Positions 1-4,961 of a DNA stretch of 8,767 nucleotides are shown here, piece by piece. Every line of letters begins with the position of its first letter. Positions within the stretch are counted from its first letter, which is position 1. Origin of the DNA: Chloroflexota bacterium (GTDB taxonomy: Bacteria; Chloroflexota; Dormibacteria; Dormibacterales; Dormibacteraceae); assembly GCA_005880175.1 (NCBI GenBank), contig VBJR01000174.1, positions 16,700 through 25,466 on the forward strand. Direction: 5' to 3'. The translations under genes were made by a program, and so were the position numbers. The notes under the pieces are model-generated. The model did no database searches, was not told the DNA's origin, and saw nothing but the letters and a program-made list of their open reading frames with translations.

Positions 1-238
1 GGCACCGCGATGCGCCCGTGGGCACGCTCCACCCGCTCCTCGCCCAGCACCTCCAGGCGCCCGCCGGACGGGCGCGGGAAGCCGATGACGAGCTTCATCA
101 GCGCGGACTTGCCGGCCCCGTTCTGGCCCAGCAGCGCCATCGCCGCCCCCCTCGGTACCTCCAGCGTGACCCGTCGAGCCCGAGCACCCCGTCGGCGTAG
201 CGTTTGCCCAGGGCCGCGCATACGATGGCGGCAGCCAT
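1..238 (-). pseudogene. ABC transporter ATP-binding protein, 5' part, frameshifted and cut by window edge
   Basis: Reading leftward from ATG at 238, the first codons give MAAAIVCAALGKRYADG and then LGLDG, a normal start for an ABC ATPase. At about 170-172 the frame shifts. The next frame reads VTLEVPRGAAMALLGQNGAGKS, with a Walker A motif (GQNGAGKS), and continues as LMKLVIGFPRPSGGRLEVLG to the window edge. One extra base in the G run (minus strand) restores LDGVTLEV without a break, so this is a one-base loss and no residues appear to be missing. As written, the first frame stops after 46 codons. The family couples ATP hydrolysis to transport across the inner membrane; the substrate is unknown. 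The gene is divergent from drrA. The start lacks a clear Shine-Dalgarno and lies in a hairpin. Sequencing error is more likely than a true pseudogene, but I cannot tell which. Confidence 0.8.
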
Positions 239-248
239 TTCTGGCTGC
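231..248. promoter_or_regulatory. Inverted repeat with GAAA loop over the start codon of the left ABC gene
   Basis: On the minus strand the sequence is GCAGCCA-GAAA-TGGCTGC: two perfect 7-bp arms around a GAAA (GNRA-type) loop. The gene's ATG begins with the last loop base and runs into the right arm, so in RNA the start codon would be partly paired. A -10-like TAAACT lies just upstream on the minus strand (254-249), which would place the transcript start within a few bases of the ATG. Role (translation control, or operator DNA) is inference. Confidence 0.45.
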
Positions 249-255
249 AGTTTAG

Positions 256-265
256 AACCCGGGTT
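256..265. promoter_or_regulatory. Perfect 10-bp palindrome AACCCGGGTT between divergent ABC genes
   Basis: AACCCGGGTT is self-complementary and sits in the 47-nt gap between the left ABC gene and drrA, about 20 nt before the drrA start and next to the GAAA-loop inverted repeat. It could be a regulator binding site shared by the two divergent genes. Short palindromes are common in GC-rich DNA, so confidence is low. Confidence 0.25.
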
Positions 266-285
266 GCCCGGAGAGGCTTACGGAC

Positions 286-1296
286 ATGACGCAGAACTCA
301 GTCGAGACCGAGGCGGTCGTCGAGACGCGCGGACTGGTCAAGACCTACGGCAAGGTCGAGGCCGTGCGCGGCATCGACCTGGCCGTCCGGCCCGGCGAGG
401 TCTTCGGGTTCCTCGGCCCCAACGGGGCCGGCAAGTCCACCACCATCAGCATCCTGTGCACGCTCCTGCGGCCGACGGGCGGCCAGGCGCTGGTGGCCGG
501 CATCGACGTGACCCGCGACCCCGGCTCCGTGCGGAGCCGCATCGGCCTCGTGTTCCAGGACCCCTCGCTCGACGACCAGCTGACCGCCCGCGAGAACCTC
601 GAGTTCCACGCGTTCCTGTACGACGTGCCCCGGGCGGACCGGCGGGCCCGGATCGACGGCGTGCTGGAGATGGTGGAGCTGCACGAGCGGGCCGGCTCGC
701 AGGTGCGCACGTTCTCCGGCGGCATGAAGCGCCGGCTGGAGATCGCCCGCGGCATCCTGCACTACCCCCAGGTCCTGTTCCTGGACGAGCCCACGCTGGG
801 TCTCGACCCGCAGACCCGGAACCGCATCTGGGCGTACCTGCACGACCTGCGCAAGCGCGAGGGCATCACGCTGTTCATGACGACGCACTACATGGACGAG
901 GCCGAGTTCTGCGACCGGATCGCGATCATCGACCACGGCTCGATCATCGCGCTGGGCACCCCGGACGAGCTGAAGGCGATGGTGGGCGGCGACGTGATCA
1001 CCGTCGCGACCCGCGAGGTGGCCGCCGCGACCGACCAGATCCGGCGCATCTTCGAGCTGGAGCCGGTCGCGGACCGCGACAGCGTCCGCATCGAGGTGCC
1101 CGAGGGCGCGACGTTCGTGCCCCGCCTGATGCGCGAGCTGACCGTCCCCGTGTCGGCCGTCACGCTCAGCCGGCCCAGCCTCGACGACGTGTTCCTCAAG
1201 CTGACCGGCAAGGCGATCCGCGACGAGGGGGCCGGGGAGATGGACCAGATGCGGAACATGATGTCCATGTGGAGCCGGTCGGGAGGGCGCAGATGA
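286..1296 (+). CDS. DrrA-family ABC transporter ATP-binding protein (drug/lipid export type)
   Basis: This 336-residue nucleotide-binding subunit would energise export through the membrane protein encoded next. Motifs are complete: Walker A GPNGAGKST (44-52), Q-loop glutamine near 91, signature SGGMKRR (144-150), Walker B VLFLDEP (163-169), D-loop LGLD (171-174) and switch histidine H201 in TTH. The C-terminal 100 residues, with RPSLDDVFLKLTG, match the extension typical of the daunorubicin-resistance (DrrA) subfamily, whose usual length is about 310-340. The ATG at 286 is preceded by GGAGAGG (270-276) at good spacing. The stop codon overlaps the next ATG (ATGA), so the two genes are probably translationally coupled. 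Family members export antibiotics, lipids or other hydrophobic compounds; the substrate here cannot be read from sequence. Confidence 0.95.
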   Translation: MTQNSVETEAVVETRGLVKTYGKVEAVRGIDLAVRPGEVFGFLGPNGAGKSTTISILCTLLRPTGGQALVAGIDVTRDPGSVRSRIGLVFQDPSLDDQLTARENLEFHAFLYDVPRADRRARIDGVLEMVELHERAGSQVRTFSGGMKRRLEIARGILHYPQVLFLDEPTLGLDPQTRNRIWAYLHDLRKREGITLFMTTHYMDEAEFCDRIAIIDHGSIIALGTPDELKAMVGGDVITVATREVAAATDQIRRIFELEPVADRDSVRIEVPEGATFVPRLMRELTVPVSAVTLSRPSLDDVFLKLTGKAIRDEGAGEMDQMRNMMSMWSRSGGRR

Positions 1297-2171
1297 GTGT
1301 CGAGTCGATCCCCGTCGCTTCGTCCCGTCGGCGGCAGAGCGTGGACATCCGCTGGGCCACGGTGCGCGCCATCTACATGATCTGGCGGCGCGATCTCGTT
1401 CGCTTCTGGCGCGACCGGACGCGGGTGATCGGCGCGCTGGTGCAGCCGCTGCTGTTCCTGGTCATCCTGGGCACCGGCCTGTCGTCGGCCCTGCGCGGCG
1501 CCGGCGGCGGCGGGTTCCGGGGCGGCATCGACTACACGACGTTCATCTACCCCGGGATCATCGGGATGGCCGTCCTGTTCTCGTCCATCTTCAGCGGCAT
1601 GTCGATCATCTGGGACCGCGAGTTCGGCTTCCTCAAAGAGGTGCTGGTCGCGCCGATCGACCGCTCCGCCGTGGCCATCGGCAAGACGCTCGGTGGCGCC
1701 ACGCAGGCGTGCATCCAGGGGCTCATCCTGCTCGTGCTGGCGCCGTTCGTCGGCGTGAAGCTGACCCCGCTGGCGGTGCTGGCGCTGATCGGCCTGATCT
1801 TCTGCCTGGCGTTCTCGCTCTCGGCCGTCGGCGTCGCGATCGCGGCCCGGATGCGGTCGATGATGGGCTTCCAGTTCGTGCTCAACTTCCTGGTCCAGCC
1901 GGCGTTCTTCCTGTCCGGGGCGCTGTTCCCGCTCAGCGGCCTGCCCGCCTGGATGACGGCGCTGACGCGGCTGGACCCGCTGGCCTACGGCGTCGACCCC
2001 ATCCGCCGTGTCGTCCTGGGCGCGTCGGGGGTCCCCGGGCCCGTGCTCGACCAGCTGTCGATGACGTTCGGCGGCCACGTGGTGCCGGTCGCGCTGGAGG
2101 TGGCCATCCTCCTGGCGTTCGGCCTGGTGCTGATGCTGGTCGCGCTGCTCAACTTCCGCCACCAGGACTGA
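1293..2171 (+). CDS. DrrB-like ABC-2 type transporter permease
   Basis: This 292-residue integral membrane protein is the likely partner of the ATPase encoded just upstream. About six hydrophobic segments are visible: near residues 47-63 (after the basic stretch WRRDLVRFWRDRTR), 85-108, 128-150, 155-178, 190-212 and 268-288. The amphipathic segment WDREFGFLKEVLVAPIDR resembles the coupling-helix region of ABC-2 permeases, and FFLSGALFPLSGLPAWM followed by DPLAYGVDPIR is the family's typical C-terminal half. A GGGAGGG Shine-Dalgarno (about 1281-1287) precedes the ATG at 1293, which overlaps the drrA stop. Length and motif order are normal for the family, so the exporter looks intact. A dimer of this protein with two ATPase subunits would form the transporter. 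Substrate unknown. Confidence 0.93.
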   Translation: MSVESIPVASSRRRQSVDIRWATVRAIYMIWRRDLVRFWRDRTRVIGALVQPLLFLVILGTGLSSALRGAGGGGFRGGIDYTTFIYPGIIGMAVLFSSIFSGMSIIWDREFGFLKEVLVAPIDRSAVAIGKTLGGATQACIQGLILLVLAPFVGVKLTPLAVLALIGLIFCLAFSLSAVGVAIAARMRSMMGFQFVLNFLVQPAFFLSGALFPLSGLPAWMTALTRLDPLAYGVDPIRRVVLGASGVPGPVLDQLSMTFGGHVVPVALEVAILLAFGLVLMLVALLNFRHQD

Positions 2172-2249
2172 GCCGCCGGCCCGGAGCGCGGCCGCTCGCG
2201 CAGGCCGGCGCCGGGGGAAGCGGACCGAGGCGGCCCGCCTCCCCGGCCG
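2172..2249. terminator. Convergent intergenic region with GC-rich hairpins, possible bidirectional terminator
   Basis: This 78-nt gap separates the drrB and SPFH stop codons, which face each other. It holds GAGCG-cggc-CGCTC (2184-2197), GAGGCG-gcc-CGCCTC (2227-2241) and a wider pairing GCCGGGG (2210-2216) with CCCCGGC (2241-2247). None is followed by a T-run, so classic Rho-independent termination is not shown. The convergent position makes a terminator role plausible. Confidence 0.35.
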
Positions 2250-3188
2250 TCAGCGCTTCAGGACGCCGTTCGCCTCCGGCACCTCGTTGAGCACCGAGCG
2301 CAGCGCCTGCGCCGCGCCCATCAGCCCGGCCGACTCGTACGGCACCATGATCTTGGCGTTGGGGCTGGCCGCGAACTTGCCCAGCGTGTCGAGCTGGAGC
2401 ACCGCCAGCAGCTCCGGGGTCGGCGCGCCCGCCTTGATCGCGCCGTAGACGGTCGCGATCGCCTGGCTGCGGCCCTCCGCCTCCAGCATCTGGGCCTGCT
2501 TCTGGCCCTCGGCGTAGAGGATCGCCGACTGCTTCTGGCCCTCGGCCTGCTTGATCTGGGCCTGCTTCTGGCCCTCGGCCACGTTGATCTGGGAGAGCTG
2601 CTGGCCCTCGGACTGCAGGATCGCCGCCCGCTTCTCCTGGTCGGCCTGCTTCTGCAGCGCCATCGCGTTGAGGACGTTCTGCGGCGGCACGATGTCGAGG
2701 ATCTCGACCCGGTTGATGCGGACCCCCCACTTGTCCGTGACAGTCTCCATCTGGGTCTGCAGCCGCGTGTTGATCTGCTCGCGCTGGCTCAGCGCCTCGT
2801 CCAGCGTCATCTCGCCGAAGATCGCGCGAAGTGTCGTCCGGGAGATCTGGTCGACCGCCAGCAGGTAGTTGCTGACGCTGAACAGCGCCAATCGGGAGTC
2901 GACGACCTGGCTGAAGATCGTCGCGTTCACGACCACCGACACGTTGTCCTTGGTGATCACATCCTGGCGATCGCCCGTGCGGGGCGTCTCGCGCATGTCG
3001 ACCATCTCGATCTTGTCGATGAACGGGACCAGGAACGTCACGCCCGGGTCCCGGACCGAGTGGAACTGGCCGAGACGCTTGACCACGCCCACCAGACCCT
3101 GCTGGATCACGCGGATGGCCCGCGTGATCGCGATCAGGACGAAGAGCACGATCAGCGCCGCGACGACGGGAGGTAGGTACGGGTTCAT
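2250..3188 (-). CDS. SPFH domain (stomatin/prohibitin-like, QmcA/slipin type) membrane protein
   Basis: This 312-residue protein has one N-terminal membrane segment (about 8-27), then the SPFH domain (about 27-180): IRVIQQGLVGVVKRLGQ, PGVTFLVPFIDKIEMVDMRE, the TKDNVSVVVNA strand and GEMTLDEALSQREQIN. WGVRINRVEILDI completes the domain. A long helix follows, built from six consecutive 11-residue units (182-247), then a hydrophobic C-terminal region. SPFH proteins form large oligomeric cages or microdomains in bacterial membranes, often with FtsH or NfeD proteins; the usual length is 280-330. The ATG at 3188 has GGAG nine bases upstream and lies 23 nt after the nfeD stop, so the two genes form an operon. 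Its function is probably membrane organisation or quality control, inferred from family and neighbour. Confidence 0.93.
   Translation of the reverse strand: MNPYLPPVVAALIVLFVLIAITRAIRVIQQGLVGVVKRLGQFHSVRDPGVTFLVPFIDKIEMVDMRETPRTGDRQDVITKDNVSVVVNATIFSQVVDSRLALFSVSNYLLAVDQISRTTLRAIFGEMTLDEALSQREQINTRLQTQMETVTDKWGVRINRVEILDIVPPQNVLNAMALQKQADQEKRAAILQSEGQQLSQINVAEGQKQAQIKQAEGQKQSAILYAEGQKQAQMLEAEGRSQAIATVYGAIKAGAPTPELLAVLQLDTLGKFAASPNAKIMVPYESAGLMGAAQALRSVLNEVPEANGVLKR
2448..2645 (-). repeat. 33-bp tandem repeats encoding an 11-residue coiled-coil unit in the SPFH protein
   Basis: Six 11-residue units begin at residues 182 (ADQEKR), 193 (SEGQQL), 204, 215, 226 (all AEGQKQ) and 237 (AEGRSQ). The three AEGQKQ copies are identical over 18 nt of DNA, at 2496-2513, 2529-2546 and 2562-2579, exactly 33 bp apart. 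Hendecad periodicity is typical of stomatin-family coiled coils. The exact DNA identity makes the copy number prone to slippage or assembly collapse. Confidence 0.85.
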
Positions 3189-3211
3189 CCTTCAGTTCTC
3201 CAACAGGAATC

Positions 3212-3652
3212 TCAGGCCACCGGCGGCGGCTCGACCACCAGCGTCGCGCGCCGGATGTCCACCACGCGGACCGACGTCCCGGCCTCCACGGGCTGGCCGT
3301 CGCGGGTGAGCGCGGGCCAGTCCTCGCCGCCGATCCGGACGTGGCCTCGCTCGTGGGGACCGCCGATCGTGTCCACCACCAGCGCGGTCTGCCCGATCAT
3401 GGCGGCCGCCCCGGACAGCACGAGCGGTCCGGCGCGATGCTGGAGGTAGCCGAGGAGCGGCCGGCGCACCACGAGGATCCCCAGGATGGCGACGGCGGCG
3501 AAGGTGATGGCTTGGGAGAGGATGCCATCGCCCACGAACGCGGCGATGGCGGCGCCGATGGCGCCCAGGGAGATGAAGCCCGCGAACAGGCCCACGGTCA
3601 GGACCTCGACGATCGCGAAGACCAGCGCGATCACGATCCAGAGCAACGTCAC
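3212..3652 (-). CDS. NfeD-like short membrane protein with OB-fold tail
   Basis: This 146-residue protein is the short (NfeD1b-type) form without the ClpP-like protease domain. Two or three hydrophobic segments occupy residues 1-75 (LLWIVIALVFAIVEV, FAGFISLGAIGAAIAAFVG, AITFAAVAILGILVV), followed by RRPLLGYL and a C-terminal soluble part (about 85-146) with the NfeD OB-fold pattern: IGQTALVVDTIGGPHERGHVRIGGEDWPAL and VEAGTSVRVVDIRRATLVVE. I chose GTG at 3652 because GGAGGTGA (3664-3657) is a near-perfect Shine-Dalgarno at ideal distance and the protein then begins directly at the first membrane segment. A longer upstream reading adds about 66 low-complexity Pro/Arg residues and has no support. 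The gene precedes the SPFH gene, the usual conserved pairing; NfeD proteins are thought to bind SPFH oligomers in the membrane. Confidence 0.9.
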   Translation of the reverse strand: MTLLWIVIALVFAIVEVLTVGLFAGFISLGAIGAAIAAFVGDGILSQAITFAAVAILGILVVRRPLLGYLQHRAGPLVLSGAAAMIGQTALVVDTIGGPHERGHVRIGGEDWPALTRDGQPVEAGTSVRVVDIRRATLVVEPPPVA

Positions 3653-3823
3653 GGCATCACCTCCGACTCCGACAACGCGCGGGCGCCTGCTGCTGGTCAC
3701 AACGGATCGGAGCCAACGTACGCACGCCGCTTCCCATTCTGCGCCCGGGACGGGACCGGCCGGCCGCCCGGCGGGTTCCGCATAGCTGCGTCGCCGGGCG
3801 GGAGCCTCCGCGGGAGGATGAGC

Positions 3824-3853
3824 GCGGTGCGCCGCCGGGCGGCGGCGCACCGC
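3824..3853. terminator. 13-bp perfect GC-rich hairpin with 4-nt loop
   Basis: GCGGTGCGCCGCC (3824-3836) pairs perfectly with GGCGGCGCACCGC (3841-3853) around the loop GGGC. On the minus strand it begins 23 nt after the stop of the small ORF at 3877-4017, so a terminator for that ORF is the simplest reading. No T-tract follows on either strand, which is common for high-GC terminators but leaves the role unproven. Alternatively it could shield nfeD from upstream transcription or be a structured leader. Confidence 0.5.
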
Positions 3854-3876
3854 TAGTGGGGGGGAGGGAAGCTACC

Positions 3877-4017
3877 TCAGAGGGCCGAGCGGCGGCGGGC
3901 CGCCGAAGCGGTCAAGCCCCTCGCTCTCGCCTGCCGGCGCTGCCGCCGGCGGATCGCCATCCGGGCCGGCAGGCGTCGGACGAAGGTGTCGATGATCAGG
4001 TGCTGTCTCGTCGTCAT
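3877..4017 (-). CDS. Possible small arginine-rich protein, 46 residues
   Basis: I do not recognise this ORF. It encodes 46 residues starting MTTRQHLIIDTFVRRLPAR, 14 of them arginine. The N-terminal third could form an amphipathic helix and the rest is strongly basic. Three signs suggest real coding. First, GGGGGTGAT lies upstream with its G core eight bases before the ATG, an 8/9 match to the GGAGGTGAT ribosome-binding consensus. Second, a hand count of the 48 codons from the earlier in-frame ATG (4023) gives G/C in 31 first, 30 second and 44 third positions, a coding-like pattern. Third, a strong hairpin follows the stop. It lies on the nfeD strand but is separated from it by 224 nt and that hairpin. 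It could be a nucleic-acid-binding or membrane-active peptide, a gene remnant, or chance in GC-rich DNA. Confidence 0.42.
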   Translation of the reverse strand: MTTRQHLIIDTFVRRLPARMAIRRRQRRQARARGLTASAARRRSAL

Positions 4018-4195
4018 CTGCATCACCCCCGATCGGAGCTCGCCGGCCTCGAGCCTCGCTCGATGCCACGCCCCCAGTGTCGGCCACCGACGGTAGCCTG
4101 GACACGAATTCGGGCCTGGCCCCTAGACGAGCTGTTAGACAGCAACGCCCAGACCGCGCCGGGCGCTGTCCCTCACGATCGGGACGACTATCCCA

Positions 4196-4231
4196 TTACC
4201 CCGCCGCCCCCGCGCCTTCTAGAGTCACGGC
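4196..4231 (+). promoter_or_regulatory. Candidate promoter giving a leaderless luxR transcript
   Basis: TAGAGT (4220-4225) matches the TANNNT -10 pattern, and its last T lies exactly 7 bases before the GTG at 4232, the distance expected between a -10 box and a transcription start. A weak -35-like TTACCC (4196-4201) lies 18 nt further upstream. There is no Shine-Dalgarno before the GTG. Together these fit a leaderless mRNA, a common arrangement in Actinomycetota. The TAG of the hexamer is also the in-frame stop that bounds the gene upstream. Confidence 0.45.
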
Positions 4232-4861
4232 GTGGTCATCGTGCCCAGACGTCCGGGCGAGGGCGCTCCAGACCGCGACGCCGTCATCGGTCCGAACGTG
4301 CTCGTGGTCGACGGGCAGGCGCTCTTCACCGAGGCGCTCGCCGGCCTCCTCTCGCGTCCACCGCTGCGGGCCACCGAGCTGCGCGCCGGCCCGCTGCCGC
4401 TCCGCCCGTTCCTGGCCGCCGTCCGCGACCTGCCGTCGCCGCCGCCGGTGATCGTGCTCGCGGACGCCGACGACGAGCTCGCGCTCGTGGCCGAGATCGA
4501 CAGCGACGTCGCCGGGCTGTTCACCAAGGACTCGGATCCCGAGCAGTTCCTGGAGGGCGTCCGCGCGGTGCTGGCCGGCCACCGGGCGGTCGGCGCCAAC
4601 ATCATGCGCCGCATGGTGGCGCGACTGAACGGGACGGAGGCGCCGGCCGCCCGTCCCGGGCTCGACCAGCTCTCCCCGACGGAGCTCGACATCCTGGCGA
4701 TGGTCGGGGCCGCCAGCTCGGTGGAGCAGATCGCCCTGGCCAGGGGCATCAGCCAGAAGACCGTCCGCAACCACCTGGCCAACATCTACCGGAAGCTCGA
4801 CCTGCGGAGCCGAACGGAGGCGATGCTGTGCGCCGCGCGGATGGGCCTCACCTCGACCTGA
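4232..4861 (+). CDS. LuxR-family transcriptional regulator with atypical, shortened receiver domain
   Basis: This 209-residue protein resembles a NarL/FixJ-type response regulator. The C-terminal LuxR/GerE helix-turn-helix is clear (about 146-205): LSPTELDILAM, then EQIALARGISQKTVRNHLANIYRKLDLRSRTEAM. The N-terminal part starts like a receiver (NVLVVDGQALFTEAL, about 22-36) and ends like one (VIVLADADDE, GLFTKDSDPEQFLEGVRAV, about 73-113, with conserved K99). The acidic pair is reduced to one Asp (D27-G28), and no phospho-Asp strand of the VLMDxxMPGxDG type is present. D27 to K99 spans 72 residues, against about 90-95 in typical relatives, so roughly 20 residues are missing. Control by phosphorylation is therefore doubtful. 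An in-frame TAG at 4220 makes GTG 4232 the first possible start; GTG 4241 is an alternative. The pilus operon follows after 100 nt, so the protein may regulate it. Confidence 0.85.
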   Translation: MVIVPRRPGEGAPDRDAVIGPNVLVVDGQALFTEALAGLLSRPPLRATELRAGPLPLRPFLAAVRDLPSPPPVIVLADADDELALVAEIDSDVAGLFTKDSDPEQFLEGVRAVLAGHRAVGANIMRRMVARLNGTEAPAARPGLDQLSPTELDILAMVGAASSVEQIALARGISQKTVRNHLANIYRKLDLRSRTEAMLCAARMGLTST

Positions 4862-4891
4862 GCCCACCGCACCACGCTGGCCCCGCCGACC

Positions 4892-4905
4892 GGGACAAAT
4901 GTCCC
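4892..4905. promoter_or_regulatory. 14-bp palindrome GGGACA-AA-TGTCCC upstream of pilB, candidate operator
   Basis: Two perfect 6-bp arms flank AA in the 100-nt gap between the LuxR-type gene and pilB, about 56 bases before the pilB start. The shape (short dyad, AT-containing centre) fits a site for a dimeric HTH regulator. It overlaps by two bases a hairpin CCCGC-ttc-GCGGG (4904-4916). Two direct repeats TCGCGGGC (4910-4917 and 4932-4939) are spaced 22 bp apart, about two DNA turns. Binding is inference. Confidence 0.45.
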
Positions 4906-4961
4906 CGCTTCGCGGGCATGGCCCATTCCCATCGCGGGCGGGGGTTGAGGATGATGCGCCC

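Larger units (their letters stand above)
3653..4231. other. Gene-poor, hairpin-rich region between nfeD and the LuxR-type gene
   Basis: This 579-nt stretch contains no recognisable protein family. From left to right I see the nfeD Shine-Dalgarno (3664-3657), a hairpin CCTCC-gcg-GGAGG (3805-3817), a 13-bp hairpin (3824-3853), a run of seven Gs (3858-3864), a small minus-strand ORF (3877-4017), an 11-bp inverted repeat inside that ORF (3928-3938 with 3965-3975), a GCTGT-tag-ACAGC repeat (4131-4143) and the presumed luxR promoter (about 4196-4231). No tRNA, rRNA, CRISPR or IS end was found. Long readings in other frames are low-complexity Arg/Pro/Ala translations. Confidence 0.6.

Noticed and set aside
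204..1292. Long plus-strand reading (204-2171) that extends far upstream of drrB
   Set aside because: Only the part from 1293 is protein-like. The upstream part is a low-complexity Arg/Pro/Gly translation of the drrA gene in another frame.
888..2162. 424-codon minus-strand open frame opposite drrAB
   Set aside because: Composition is His/Gln/Arg/Asp-rich with no domain, and it lies opposite two intact family members; an antisense shadow of GC-rich coding.
3818..3856. 12-codon plus-strand mini-ORF (MSAVRRRAAAHR) after GGGAGG, overlapping the 13-bp hairpin; considered as a leader peptide/attenuator
   Set aside because: The Shine-Dalgarno-like sequence abuts the ATG with no spacer, and the next plus-strand gene is almost 400 nt away with its own likely promoter.
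3872..4105. 77-codon minus-strand frame overlapping the small arginine-rich ORF
   Set aside because: Its codons have poor G/C preference at third positions and its translation is Pro/Gly/Asp-rich; the neighbouring frame (3877-4017) has the coding signature.
3653..4231. Search for tRNA, CRISPR, IS ends or riboswitch cores in the largest gap
   Set aside because: No T-loop-like sequence with a matching acceptor stem, no regularly spaced repeats and no transposase remnants were seen; hairpins present do not match a known riboswitch that I recognise.
4899..4961. ATG 4899 as the pilB start
   Set aside because: It lies within the GGGACAAATGTCCC palindrome and lacks a ribosome-binding site; the added 21 residues resemble nothing in the family, and ATG 4962 has GAGG upstream.
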